Shown piece after piece: positions 1 through 8,359 of a stretch of 64,000 nucleotides of DNA. The DNA is taken from the NCBI RefSeq assembly GCF_000716445.1, contig NZ_JNWK01000038.1:6200-70199 (forward strand), given 5' to 3'. The notes beneath the pieces were generated by a model. It was not told the DNA's origin, ran no database searches, and saw only the letters and a list, made by a program, of their open reading frames with translations. The position numbers were made by a program, and so were the translations under genes. How positions within the stretch are numbered: position 1 is the first letter of the stretch; each line of letters begins with the position of its first letter. Source of the DNA: Streptomyces wedmorensis (GTDB lineage Bacteria > Actinomycetota > Actinomycetes > Streptomycetales > Streptomycetaceae).

Positions 1-440
1 CACCTCGAGGCCCAGGAGCGAAGCTCGACGCCCGGGCACGGTGCTTTCTGCGCACGCGGGGGGCCTCGGGAACAACTCTGGACCTGCTCGTCGGCCCACC
101 CTGATGAAGCTGGGTCGCGTAAGACGGTCCTGTCAGCACGATGACGTCGAGCCGGAGCGCACGCGCGGCTGCATGGAGATCAGTGGTGGTCGGCCGGGCG
201 CCGTATTCGACCTGACGCAGTAGGCCGGGGGAGTACGGCAGCCGGCCGGCCGGTTCTGGCCGCGCTGGCCGGGCAAGGCGACGCCGCTCTTCGACGCGGG
301 TTGCGGGCAGATAGCCGGTGCACGACGGCATCCTGCCTGCCTCGCGTTCCTGACGCGTCGCCTGGAACGGCGCTCGCCTCCACCCCGACCCCACCCCTGG
401 CTCCGCCCGGACCGGCGGCGGTTGCGTAGGGTCGGACGTC
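1..440. other. No gene recognised
   Basis: I see no convincing gene here. Short open frames exist on both strands, but none has family-like sequence. The last bases precede the flavoprotein gene and contain no strong Shine-Dalgarno sequence. Confidence 0.5.
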
Positions 441-986
441 ATGAGCACTCGGACCCTGTACCTGTTCGCCTCGGCAGCCCCGCCCCTCTTCGACGTCGCC
501 CACGTCATCGAGGACGCGCAGGCCGACGGCTGGGACGTCTGCCTCGGCCTCACCCCTACCGCTGCCCGCTGGCTGGCGGAATCGCTCGACGGCTTGGCCG
601 CACTCACCGGAAACCCGGTCCGCTGGGACTACCAACTGCCCGGCGAGCCCGACGTATGGCCGAAGGCAGACGCAATCCTCTTCGCGCCCACCACCTTCAA
701 CAGCGTCAACGCGTGGGCGCTTGGCCTGACCGACCGGTTCGTCCTCGGGGTCGTCGCACAGGCGATCGGCAAGGGCATCCCGACCGTGGCCGTGCCGTGC
801 GTGAACACGGCCCACGTGCAGCACCCGCAGTTCGACCTGTCGGTCGAGACCCTCCGCGGCGCCGGAGTGACGATGCTCTACGGCGACAACGGCTTCATGC
901 CGAACCAGCCGGGCCAGGACGACCCGGCGGCCTACCCGTGGCGGGTGGCGCTCGACACGGTGGACCAACTCGTGCCGCGCCCGTAA
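441..986 (+). CDS. Flavoprotein (PPC-decarboxylase-like fold)
   Basis: A 181-residue protein of the flavoprotein family that includes phosphopantothenoylcysteine decarboxylase and lantibiotic decarboxylases. The N-terminal beta strand (residues 5-11) is followed by a Rossmann-like alternation. The segment APTTFNSVNAWALGLTD (82-98) corresponds to the family's FMN-binding block of the PATANTIAK type. PCVNTAHVQHPQF (119-131) corresponds to the substrate clamp region with its conserved Asn. The length fits a stand-alone flavoprotein domain. It would bind FMN and act in the cytoplasm. The substrate is unknown, and no CoA-synthesis partner is adjacent. The ATG at 441 starts directly at the domain edge. 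Confidence 0.8.
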   Translation: MSTRTLYLFASAAPPLFDVAHVIEDAQADGWDVCLGLTPTAARWLAESLDGLAALTGNPVRWDYQLPGEPDVWPKADAILFAPTTFNSVNAWALGLTDRFVLGVVAQAIGKGIPTVAVPCVNTAHVQHPQFDLSVETLRGAGVTMLYGDNGFMPNQPGQDDPAAYPWRVALDTVDQLVPRP

Positions 987-1429
987 CTCAGTCACTGGCC
1001 AGCCGTACGACCCCGATGTGGCGATCGAACTTCCCGATGGGCTGACGCAGGTGATGACCCCTCGTCGGTCACCTGCACCTCGGTGTCGTCCTGCTGCTCC
1101 CCGTCTGGCGGGATGACTCCCTGGTCCGGATCGGCTGCGTGGCCGGTACCGATTGCTCCCTGCTGTGCGGGGACCACTCCGGGGCGTGGTCAGTGGGGCG
1201 GGGGAGGGGACTCTGCTGCCTGTGCGCGTGGGGTTGGGGCCGTGAGCGCTGTGGCCGCTGTGGCCGCTGTGGTGTGTGGTGAGTGCTGCCGGGCGGGCTC
1301 ACCGTGCCTGTGCGGGCTTACCACCGCACTCACCACAGCTGCTCCCCGACCGTGTGGGGATGCCCCGCCTCGCATCCCGCGCCCGCAGGGTGGCCGGCAT
1401 TGTCGGGGCGTGGTGAGTCCGGTCGGGCT
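987..1429. repeat. Intergenic stretch with 9-bp tandem repeat
   Basis: No gene is recognised. A short tandem repeat of the 9-mer GCTGTGGCC lies at 1248-1272 (nearly three copies). The stretch ends at the remnant transposase. Confidence 0.5.
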
Positions 1430-1783
1430 GGGTTCTGTCGTCAAATGCCACGCCCACATCAGGAGCGAGGCGAGGGTGACGGCTGCTTCGTAGGACTCGG
1501 CGGTCTTGTCGTAGCGGGTGGCGATGCCGCGCCATTGCTTGAGGCATTTGAAGCAGCGTTCGACGACGTTGCGGGGCTTGTAGACCTCGGGGTCGAAGGC
1601 CGGCGGGCGGCCTCCGCGGCTGCCCCGCCGGGCCCGGTTGCGGACCTGGTCGGCCCGCTCGGGAATCGTATGGGTGATGCCCCGGCGGCGGAGCCAGTTG
1701 CGGATGGCCTTCGAGCTGCAGCCCTTGTCTCCCAGGACGTGATCGGGCCGGATGCGGGGCCGTCCCGGTCCGAGGCGAGGCAC
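1430..1783 (-). pseudogene. IS5-family transposase, C-terminal fragment
   Basis: The reverse-strand frame encodes the C-terminal half of an IS5-type DDE transposase. It reads GRPRIRPDHVLGDKGCSS (the second catalytic Asp region), then RRRGITHTIPERADQVRNR, then GGRPPAFD and NVVERCFKCLKQWRGIATRYDK, which holds the catalytic Glu helix. The N-terminal third is missing because the frame runs straight into the nuclease remnant upstream. It is therefore a dead transposon end. A related remnant lies at 59162-59385. Confidence 0.85.
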
Positions 1784-1884
1784 CCGGACTCAGCCACCAC
1801 GCCCGACCCCGAACCTGCGGGCAACCTGCTCATCGGCCGAGGTCAGCGCCCTGGGAACATGGTGGGAAGGGAGTGGCAATCCGC

Positions 1885-2329
1885 CCAGCGGTGCCAGCAT
1901 GGCCTTGATCGACGTCGGGGGAGACAAAGCGTTCGGTCGCCATGTCGAGTTCTTGGATGCCTTCAGCATCCCGTGGGCAGCCATCGCGGACGGCCCCGCT
2001 CTGCACCCCACAAGCGATCTGTACCAGCAGTTGAAGGATCATGGGTCCTTCTCTGCCGCGGAACCGGGCAGCGTGGAATGTGATGCATGGAAGGAGTTCT
2101 GGGCAGCGCACGGGGTGTTCGGCGTCGATGATGTCTTTGGGAACGACGGCTCGATGGCAGGCGAGTCGGAGGCTCACCTCAAGCGGTTGGACCCTGAGCT
2201 CCTGAGCCGGGTCGGCAAGGGACGGAGCGAGCCCCGAAAGGGTGCCGCGTTCGCCGGTGAGTACCCATGCCGAAGGACATTTCAGACCTCTACGCGATGA
2301 TCCTGGAGCGCCTGAAGCCCACCGCCTGA
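1885..2329 (+). pseudogene. OLD-family nuclease, TOPRIM-end remnant
   Basis: The frame encodes ALIDVGGDKAFGRHVEFLDA followed by FSIPWAAIADG. This matches the pattern of the TOPRIM half of OLD-family ATP-dependent nucleases, where a V(P/G)VGGK block and an acidic IPW..LADGD block occur. The ATPase half is absent. Near the 3' end the reading frame changes: MPKDISDLYAMILERLKP, ending at the TGA at 2327, is in another frame, so a frameshift lies near 2265. OLD nucleases act in phage defence, alone or with a helicase partner, but this copy cannot be functional. Family assignment is from motif resemblance only. Confidence 0.6.
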
Positions 2330-3053
2330 CATGGAACCGTCCGGCTACCCGTGAGGGGTGGAGGCAGTCCGCAGGCGTGGCCCCTCCCGCATGGGGCCGG
2401 CTGTCGCGGTTCGGCTGAAGTGAATCAGCCGCGCGTGCTTGACCACCCGTCCGCGTCGAGGCCGTTTTTATCCTGCCCCTTACCGGCCGAGGCGATGCGG
2501 ACGGTTCGGGAGCCCTTCGGCTGTCGGCGCCGGCATCCCGCGGTCTGCTCGCCCGCCCACAGCGCGGGCCGCGCCGGTGGGCCGTCGGGAGCGGGTCGCC
2601 GAGTCCTGCGTAGGAAGGCTTCGCCACCTCGCCCCGGCTCTTCAGCGGGACGTCCGGCTCGGTCGGCATGCGCATTGGCCGAGTGGCGCGGTTCATGGTG
2701 CGTCCCCTCCAGGTCGTTCGAGAATGGCGGGATGCCGTCGGAAGGGTCCGCCTGTGCCCGTGACCTGGGGCGACGCGCCTCCACCGGTGGATTTCCGGCC
2801 GACCGGCCCGGCTCCGTGGAGCGGGAGCCCATCCCGTACCGTCCGACTTGTCTGGTCAGCCTGTCTATTGACGGACAGTCACTTGATCGCACAGTGATAC
2901 GATCTCGGCGCAAGCGGGGCGGGCGGATGAGCGCAGAACAACACCTCCGACTTCAGAGGTGTTCCGCGCAGGCGTCCCGACGCGGACGGTTCGCCGGGGC
3001 ACCGCATTGACGGGAATTCAGTCACTGGCCATCGGCCGCCTGAAGAGAGTCTT
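2330..3053. other. Intergenic region upstream of conservon
   Basis: No gene is recognised although long open frames occur on both strands. The last 200 bases should carry the conservon promoter. A short TGAC-N5-GTCA inverted repeat occurs near 2871-2884. I could not assign -35/-10 boxes with confidence. Confidence 0.4.
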
Positions 3054-4220
3054 ATGACGGAATACATACAGAACCCGATGCTGTGGGCTCTGTTGGTCCT
3101 CGTTCTTGTCGCCATCGCCGTTATCGTCCGCCAGCGCAAGGCGGCCCAGGCGTTGAAGCAGCAGATCGACGGGCTCCGGAGCCATTACTCCGACCTGGAG
3201 AACCACTACACGCAGTCCGTCGAGGCGGCGCAGGACCAGGCCGAGGAAGCGACGAAGACAGTCCTGAAGTCCGCGATGCGGACGCTCCAGGGCCTCGCCG
3301 CCGAACAGCAGCTGGTCGTCTCGCGACTGCAGAGCAAGTACGGCGAGTCCGCCATGCTCCAGGACCTGCTTGAGATCGACCACACCAACTCGCAGTTCGG
3401 CCGGCGCGCGCAGTCCATCGCCGTGCTGTGCGACGGCTGGCTCGGCCGCCACCGCGACGTGGCGTCCGTGTACGACGTGATCCGCAGCGCCCAGGGCCGG
3501 ATCCGGCACTTCCGTCGCGTGGAGATCCTCTCGCGCGTCGACTTCGGCCTCACCAGCCGAGTCGTCGAACCAGTGGCGCTGGCGCTCGCCGAGCTCCTCG
3601 ACAACGCCACCAGCTACTCCAGCCCGGACACCGTCGTCGAGATCAACACCCGCACCGTGCCCAAGGGCGTGTGCATCGTCGTCGACGACGCGGGCGTCGG
3701 CATGAGCGACGAGGAACGAGCTCGCGCCGAGCGACTGCTCTCCAGTAACCGCGTCACCGGCGTCTCCGGACTCGGCAACCCGCCGCAGTTCGGCTTCGCG
3801 GTGATCGGCGTGCTCTCCGAGCGCTTCGGCTTCGAGGTGTCCGTGGACTCGTCCTCGCCCTACGGCGGGGTCCGAGCGGTCGTCCTGCTGCCGCACGAGC
3901 TGCTCACCAGCGTGCCGGTACAGAAGCCCACGGCGCCGCCCGTGATCACTCCCAGCGCACCGAACCCGGGAGGGCCCGAAGCCGTGCTCGCGACCTCCCC
4001 GACCGACGACGGCCTGCCGAGGCGGCGCCGCAAGCGGCCCATGGCCATCGTGCCCAGCAATACACCCGCACAGGCTCCGAGCCGCTCCGACGCCGAAGCG
4101 GCGGCGATCATGGGTGCCTTCCAACGAGGCACGGAGTCCGGCCGGGCCTCCTTCCCGGAGGCGCCGGACCGCACGAGCGGCACATCTCGTGCAAGCAGCG
4201 AAGGACATGAGGTCTCGTGA
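3054..4220 (+). CDS. cvnA: Conservon sensor-like ATPase CvnA
   Basis: A 388-residue histidine-kinase-like protein. One N-terminal membrane helix (about residues 9-25) is followed by a coiled-coil stretch and a HATPase_c domain. The N-box reads ELLDNAT (about 180-186). The G1 box is DDAGVGM (about 209-215). A GLGNPPQFGFAVIG segment follows near 238. No phosphorylatable His box is evident, as usual for CvnA proteins, which are thought to work with roadblock and GTPase partners rather than by phosphotransfer. The C-terminal 80 residues are Pro/Ala rich and probably disordered. The stop overlaps the cvnB GTG start (GTGA), so translation is coupled. First gene of a five-gene operon. Confidence 0.95.
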   Translation: MTEYIQNPMLWALLVLVLVAIAVIVRQRKAAQALKQQIDGLRSHYSDLENHYTQSVEAAQDQAEEATKTVLKSAMRTLQGLAAEQQLVVSRLQSKYGESAMLQDLLEIDHTNSQFGRRAQSIAVLCDGWLGRHRDVASVYDVIRSAQGRIRHFRRVEILSRVDFGLTSRVVEPVALALAELLDNATSYSSPDTVVEINTRTVPKGVCIVVDDAGVGMSDEERARAERLLSSNRVTGVSGLGNPPQFGFAVIGVLSERFGFEVSVDSSSPYGGVRAVVLLPHELLTSVPVQKPTAPPVITPSAPNPGGPEAVLATSPTDDGLPRRRRKRPMAIVPSNTPAQAPSRSDAEAAAIMGAFQRGTESGRASFPEAPDRTSGTSRASSEGHEVS

Positions 4221-4618
4221 ACGACGATCTGTCATGGATGCTCGACAGCGCCCTGGAGATTCCCGGTGCCCTGCACGCGGTCCTGATATCCGCCGACGGC
4301 CTGCTGATGGCCAGGTCGAACGGCTACGGCAAGGACAACGCCGACCGTGTCGCGGCCGCGATGAGCGGTGTGCAGTCGCTGAGCCGCTCGCTCGCCTTCT
4401 TCTGCGAGGACCCGAGTGCGCGGTGGCGGCAGACCCTGGTCGAGTTCGACGGCGGCTGGGTCTTCCTGATCTCCGCCGGTGAGGGTGCCTACCTCGGCCT
4501 CTCCGCGTCCCCGGACGTCGACATGGCAGACATCACCTTCCGGATGCAGCAACTCGTGGGCCAGCTCGGCAAGGTACTGATGACGCCGCCGCGCGAGAAC
4601 CTCGGCACGCACTCATGA
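4217..4618 (+). CDS. cvnB: Roadblock/LC7 protein CvnB
   Basis: A 133-residue roadblock/LC7-domain protein. LDSALEIPGALHAVLISADG at the N-terminus and the GEGAYLGL segment in the middle are characteristic of CvnB proteins of actinomycete conservons. Such proteins are thought to act as regulators of the cognate small GTPase CvnD and to associate with CvnA at the membrane. It overlaps cvnA by four bases and cvnC by four bases (ATGA), placing it firmly in the operon. Confidence 0.95.
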   Translation: MNDDLSWMLDSALEIPGALHAVLISADGLLMARSNGYGKDNADRVAAAMSGVQSLSRSLAFFCEDPSARWRQTLVEFDGGWVFLISAGEGAYLGLSASPDVDMADITFRMQQLVGQLGKVLMTPPRENLGTHS

Positions 4619-4992
4619 CGGGACGCGATGAGTGGGAGCCGGAGGCCGCCGAGCTGGTCCGACCGTACGTCATCACCAAGGGACGCGGCCTGCCCGACGA
4701 GGAGCAGCTCTCCCTGATCACGCTGGTGACGGTGGCACCGGAGGAGGGCCAGCGGCCCACCCGGCTCTCCCCCGAGGAGCAGCGGCTGATCGACATGTGC
4801 TCCGCCGGCTACCTGTCGGTCGCCGAGATCGCCGGCCACACCCGGCTGCCGCTCGGCGTGGTGAAGATCCTCCTCGCCGCCCTGGCCGAGGGCGGCTACC
4901 TCATCACCCGCTCCCCGGTACGCCGAGCCGCCCTCGCTGACCGGGAGATCCTGGAGGAGGTGCTGAATGGTCTCCGCGCCAAGTTTGGGTAA
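4615..4992 (+). CDS. cvnC: DUF742 protein CvnC
   Basis: A 125-residue DUF742 protein, the third conservon component. It carries the family signatures LVRPYVITKGR near the N-terminus and a winged-helix-like C-terminal half (YLSVAEIAGHTRLPLGVVK followed by a wing and ILEEVLNGLR). The biochemical role of DUF742 is not established. By context it is part of the CvnA-D complex. Its 3' end overlaps the cvnD start by 26 bases. Confidence 0.93.
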   Translation: MTGRDEWEPEAAELVRPYVITKGRGLPDEEQLSLITLVTVAPEEGQRPTRLSPEEQRLIDMCSAGYLSVAEIAGHTRLPLGVVKILLAALAEGGYLITRSPVRRAALADREILEEVLNGLRAKFG

Positions 4993-5569
4993 GCAGGACT
5001 ACGTACGCGACGGCGCTTCGCAGATCCCGGTGAAGATCCTCGTCGTCGGGCACTTCGCGGTGGGCAAGACCACGTTCATCGGCTCGATCTCCGAGATCGA
5101 GCCGCTGACCACCGAGGAGCGGATGACTCAGGCCGCCGAGCACGTCGACGACCTCAAAGGCGTCCGGAGCAAGACCACCACCACCGTGGCCATGGACTTC
5201 GGCCGGCTGACCATCAGCGACCGCATCGTGCTGTACCTGTTCGGCACCCCCGGTCAGCAGCGGTTCGTGCAGATGTGGGAGGACATCGCGCGCGGGGCCC
5301 TCGGCGCGCTGGTCCTCGTCGATCCCGAGCGGCTCGCGGACTCCTTCGGAGTCATCGACCTGATCGAGCAGTACGGGCTGGAATACGCCATCGCCGTCAA
5401 CCACTTCGACGGCACGCCCTTGCGGGACGAAGCGGCGCTGCGCGAGGCGTTGGACCTGCTCGACGACACCCCCGTCGTCACCTGCGACGCGCGCGACGAG
5501 AAGTCGTCCGCCGACGCACTCACCACCCTGGTCCGCTTCTTGCTGGACCGCGCCCGACAGGAGCAGTAG
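4967..5569 (+). CDS. cvnD: Small GTPase CvnD
   Basis: A 200-residue Ras-like ATP/GTP-binding protein. The P-loop is GHFAVGKTT (28-36), the G3-like box is FGTPGQQR (92-99) and the specificity loop is NHFD (145-148, where classical GTPases have NKxD). The chosen ATG has a strong GGAGGAGG ribosome-binding sequence a few bases upstream, inside cvnC. It is expected to cycle nucleotide under control of CvnA/CvnB. The 3' end lies five bases before the P450 start. Confidence 0.95.
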   Translation: MVSAPSLGKQDYVRDGASQIPVKILVVGHFAVGKTTFIGSISEIEPLTTEERMTQAAEHVDDLKGVRSKTTTTVAMDFGRLTISDRIVLYLFGTPGQQRFVQMWEDIARGALGALVLVDPERLADSFGVIDLIEQYGLEYAIAVNHFDGTPLRDEAALREALDLLDDTPVVTCDARDEKSSADALTTLVRFLLDRARQEQ

Positions 5570-5574
5570 CCGAC

Positions 5575-6936
5575 ATGGACACCCAGACCCCCGCCCCGGT
5601 GCCCCCGCCCGGCTGCCCCGCCCACGCCTCCGGCGCCCGGATCCCGCTGTACGGACCGGAGTTCGCCGCGGACCCGCAGGCGTACTACGCGTACATGCGC
5701 CACTACGGGCCCACCGCGCCCGTGGAGCTCGCCCCCGGGGTGGACGCCACCCTCGTCACCGACTACGCCACAGCGCTCCAGCTACTCCAGGACTCCGCGT
5801 CCTTCCGCAAGGACGCGCGTCTGTGGCGGGACTTCAACGAGGGCCGGGTCCCGCACGACAGCCCCGTCGCGCCCCTCCTCGCCTACAGGCAGAACTGCAT
5901 GTTCAGCGACGGCGGCGAGCACCTGCGGCTGCGCCAGGCGATCACGGACAGCATGGCCCGGATCGACTCACAACGGCTGGCCCGGAACACCGAGCGGATC
6001 TCGGACTACCTGATCTCCCAGTTCGGCTCCCGCGGGTCCGCCGACCTGCTCGGCGACTACGCCAAGCAGCTCCCGCTGTTCGTCTTCAACGAACTCTTCG
6101 GCTGCCCGGCCGGCATCGGCGACCGGGTGCTCTTCGGCATCACGGGGATGTTCGACGGGGTGAACGCCGAGAAGGCGACCGCAGTGCTGTTCGGGGCCGT
6201 GCAGGAACTGGTCACGCTCAAGCGGAGCCGGCCGGGCGACGACGTCACGTCCTGGCTGATGCAGCACCACGCCAAGCTGAGCGACGAGGAGATGGTCCAC
6301 CAGCTCGCCCTGCTCCTCGGCGCGGGCGCCGAACCGCTGCGCAACCTCCTCGGCAACACCCTGCACCGGCTGCTCACCGACGACCGCTACGCCGATGGCG
6401 GTGGCCTGATCGACGAGGCGCTCGACGACACGCTGTGGGACAACCCGCCTATATCGAACTACGCGCCCCACTACCCGGCCAGGGACATGGAGTTCGCGGG
6501 CGAGAAGGTGCAGGCAGGGGACCTGATGCTGGTGAGCTTTGCCGCCGCCAACTCAAGCCCCGCCCTGACAGCCGCCCGCACCACCGGCAGCAACCGGTCC
6601 CACCTGGCGTGGAGCGCGGGCCTGCACGGCTGCCCGTCCAAGGAGCCGGCCCGGCACATCACCGTCACGGCCATCGAGCACCTGCTCAACCGGCTGCCGG
6701 ACGTCGAACTCGCCGTACCGGAGGACAGCCTGATCTGGCGTCCCGGCCCCTTCAACCGGGCCCTGGCCACGCTGCCCGCCAAGTTCACCCCCCTCCCGAC
6801 ACCAGGACACGGCGACACGCGGCCCGACACGAGCGTCACCCCGTCCAGTGCACAGTTCGGCGACCGGACCGGCGGGGAGGGCAAGGGAGAACGGAAGGGC
6901 CGCTGGAGCCAATTCCTGTCCTGGCTCACCAGCTGA
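5575..6936 (+). CDS. CYP157-like cytochrome P450 of the conservon
   Basis: A 453-residue P450 starting at the ATG five bases after cvnD. The haem ligand is Cys353 in HLAWSAGLHGC (343-353), where the usual Phe is Trp346. The I-helix reads GAGAEP (249-254) and lacks the acid-alcohol pair. The K-helix has no ExxR: the aligned stretch is EALDDTLW (281-288). Loss of ExxR is the published hallmark of the CYP157 family (CYP157C1 of S. coelicolor has EQSLW), and CYP157 genes sit in conservons. The C-terminal 50 residues are an unusual Gly/Pro/charged tail. Whether it is a true monooxygenase is uncertain. The substrate is unknown. Confidence 0.9.
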   Translation: MDTQTPAPVPPPGCPAHASGARIPLYGPEFAADPQAYYAYMRHYGPTAPVELAPGVDATLVTDYATALQLLQDSASFRKDARLWRDFNEGRVPHDSPVAPLLAYRQNCMFSDGGEHLRLRQAITDSMARIDSQRLARNTERISDYLISQFGSRGSADLLGDYAKQLPLFVFNELFGCPAGIGDRVLFGITGMFDGVNAEKATAVLFGAVQELVTLKRSRPGDDVTSWLMQHHAKLSDEEMVHQLALLLGAGAEPLRNLLGNTLHRLLTDDRYADGGGLIDEALDDTLWDNPPISNYAPHYPARDMEFAGEKVQAGDLMLVSFAAANSSPALTAARTTGSNRSHLAWSAGLHGCPSKEPARHITVTAIEHLLNRLPDVELAVPEDSLIWRPGPFNRALATLPAKFTPLPTPGHGDTRPDTSVTPSSAQFGDRTGGEGKGERKGRWSQFLSWLTS

Positions 6937-6977
6937 TCCACAAGTCCTCCGTAGACTCCATACCTCTGCATGACCAT

Positions 6978-7000
6978 TCGATCACGAGGGTAGTGATCGA
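6978..7000. promoter_or_regulatory. Inverted repeat TCGATCAC-N7-GTGATCGA
   Basis: Perfect 8-bp arms separated by seven bases, 40 bases after the P450 stop and about 40 bases before the leader of the prenyltransferase gene. Position and symmetry suggest an operator; a weak terminator is an alternative. Confidence 0.5.
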
Positions 7001-7038
7001 CTCGGCATCAATGTTGCGTATGAGGTAGAGGAGATGTC

Positions 7039-7164
7039 GTGGACCACATATCCACCGACACCGCTATGGCACAGCCACCGACTTGTGTCGGTGCGCACCG
7101 GGATACCCGCCCTCGTCGGCGGGTATCTTCATGCACACCCGACTTTCTGGTGGGGTGCCGGTGA
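7039..7164 (+). CDS. Possible leader ORF coupled to prenyltransferase
   Basis: A 41-codon frame opens with GTG at 7039, about five bases after the AGAGGAG sequence at 7027-7033. It ends with a TGA that overlaps the GTG start of the prenyltransferase (GTGA at 7161-7164). The coupling geometry is the same as between real genes in this window. The frame crosses two perfect hairpins, so ribosome progress could control access to the downstream start. The peptide itself has no recognisable family. A second start, ATG at 7034, also follows purine-rich sequence, but its frame runs on without stopping for about 140 codons. This is a hypothesis from layout only. Confidence 0.35.
   Translation: MDHISTDTAMAQPPTCVGAHRDTRPRRRVSSCTPDFLVGCR
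7076..7127 (+). promoter_or_regulatory. Tandem hairpins in prenyltransferase leader
   Basis: Hairpin 1 is CACCGAC/GTCGGTG with a TTGT loop (7076-7093). Hairpin 2 is GATACCCGCC/GGCGGGTATC with a 6-base loop (7102-7127). Both stems are perfect and lie just upstream of the prenyltransferase start. They could form an attenuator or a translational switch. Confidence 0.5.
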
Positions 7165-8276
7165 CCGGCTTGCCGCTCGACATCCTCCCGGATCCGCGCT
7201 CCGGCACTCTCGGCGCCTTCACCCGGGCCCAGTTGGTACGTCTCTGCGACGTCGTAGGGCTCTCTCCGGCCGACACGGAGACGTATGCGCACACCCTGGT
7301 CGAGGCGCTGGGCCCGGCCGCCGAGCGGTCGCTGGCCCTGCCGCCGCCGACGCGGACCTTCCTCTCGGACGACCACACCCCCGTCGAGTACTCGCTCTCC
7401 TTCAGCCCCGGCCGGGCCCCGGCACTGCGTGTGCTGGTAGAGCCGGGCTACGCCGCTGACACCCGGGCGCAGAACGGCCGGATCGGCCTGGACGTCGTCC
7501 GCGCCATGGCCCGGCGCTGGGACTTCTCCACCGAGCGGCTCGACGAGATCGAGGACCTCTTCTTCCCACCCCAGCCGAAGGGTCCGCTGGCGCTATGGAT
7601 CGCACTGGAACTACTGCCCGGCGGCGTGCCCAAGGTCAAGGTGTACCTGAACCCGGCCGCGTCAGGGGCGAAACGTTCCACCAAGACCCTACGGAAGGCC
7701 CTGCGCAGACTCGGGCACAAAAAGGCGTACAAGGCGCTGCCGAAGGCGGACGGCCACCCCTTCCTCGCCCTGGACCTGGGCCACTGGGAGACACCGAGGG
7801 TGAAGGTCTACACCCGGCACCTCGACCTGTCGGCCTCTGAGGCGGGCAACCTGTCCCGTACGGGCTCCGGCCCGGGGCCGGCGGAGATCCAGGAGTTCTT
7901 CCGGGCCGCCGCCGCCACCGACGACCTCGACCGGCGGCCCGGCCTGTCCTGCCACTCCTTCACCGAGGCGGAGACCGGCCGCCCCAGCGGCTTCACCCTC
8001 CACATTCCGGTCCGCGACTATGCCCGCGACGACAGGGAGGTCCTCGACCGAGCAGTGGACGTCCTGCGGGGCCACGGCATGGATCCCCTCCCTCTGGTCC
8101 GGTCGCTGCCCGCCCTCACCACGAGGCGGCCCAAGGACGGAGTGGGCCTCATCGCCTATATCGCACTCGTCCACCAGCAGGGCCATCCGCCCCGGGTGAC
8201 CGCGTACCTCTCGTCGGAGGCCTACGCCGTCAGACCGCCGATGAAACTGCCGCGCCGCGCAGCGGCGGGGGTCTGA
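7161..8276 (+). CDS. DMATS-type indole prenyltransferase
   Basis: A 371-residue aromatic prenyltransferase of the DMATS (ABBA-fold) superfamily. Family features are the Arg/Lys/Tyr-rich strands: FSPGRAPALRVLVEPG near the N-terminal third, PKVKVYLNP and PRVKVYTRHLDL in the middle, and FTLHIPVRDYARDD and PRVTAYLSSEAY in the C-terminal half. Bacterial members prenylate tryptophan at ring positions. A homologous gene lies beside a flavin monooxygenase in S. coelicolor (SCO7467/7468), as here. The start is the GTG at 7161, after GGTGGGG and overlapping the leader stop. ATG 7131 would add ten residues across the hairpin. Cytoplasmic, Mg-independent chemistry is typical of the family. Confidence 0.88.
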   Translation: MTGLPLDILPDPRSGTLGAFTRAQLVRLCDVVGLSPADTETYAHTLVEALGPAAERSLALPPPTRTFLSDDHTPVEYSLSFSPGRAPALRVLVEPGYAADTRAQNGRIGLDVVRAMARRWDFSTERLDEIEDLFFPPQPKGPLALWIALELLPGGVPKVKVYLNPAASGAKRSTKTLRKALRRLGHKKAYKALPKADGHPFLALDLGHWETPRVKVYTRHLDLSASEAGNLSRTGSGPGPAEIQEFFRAAAATDDLDRRPGLSCHSFTEAETGRPSGFTLHIPVRDYARDDREVLDRAVDVLRGHGMDPLPLVRSLPALTTRRPKDGVGLIAYIALVHQQGHPPRVTAYLSSEAYAVRPPMKLPRRAAAGV

Positions 8277-8291
8277 CGACGCCCCTGCGAC

Positions 8292-8323
8292 GGGGCTCTC
8301 GGTGGAGATCCACCGAGAGCCCC
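8292..8323. terminator. Bidirectional hairpin terminator
   Basis: A perfect 14-bp stem GGGGCTCTCGGTGG / CCACCGAGAGCCCC with a 4-base loop lies between the convergent prenyltransferase and monooxygenase genes. It can serve both strands. Confidence 0.85.
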
Positions 8324-8359
8324 CATCGTTGGGGCCGGTCACAGGGCCTGGCCACGTCT

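Noticed and set aside
180..995. Long reverse-strand frame opposite the flavoprotein gene
   Set aside because: Composition is Arg/Val/His-rich without motifs, as expected from the antisense frame of a high-GC gene.
1248..1272. Tandem 9-mer considered as a CRISPR-like array
   Set aside because: Units are contiguous, without spacers, and too short.
1830..2696. 288-codon reverse frame over the OLD remnant and the conservon upstream region
   Set aside because: Pro/Arg-rich, no motif, and overlaps a recognisable remnant on the other strand.
7034..7459. Forward frame from ATG 7034 with two early Trp codons, resembling a trp-type leader peptide
   Set aside because: The frame does not stop near the hairpins but runs about 140 codons through the prenyltransferase, so it is not a classical leader. 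The GTG 7039 frame with overlapping stop fits better.
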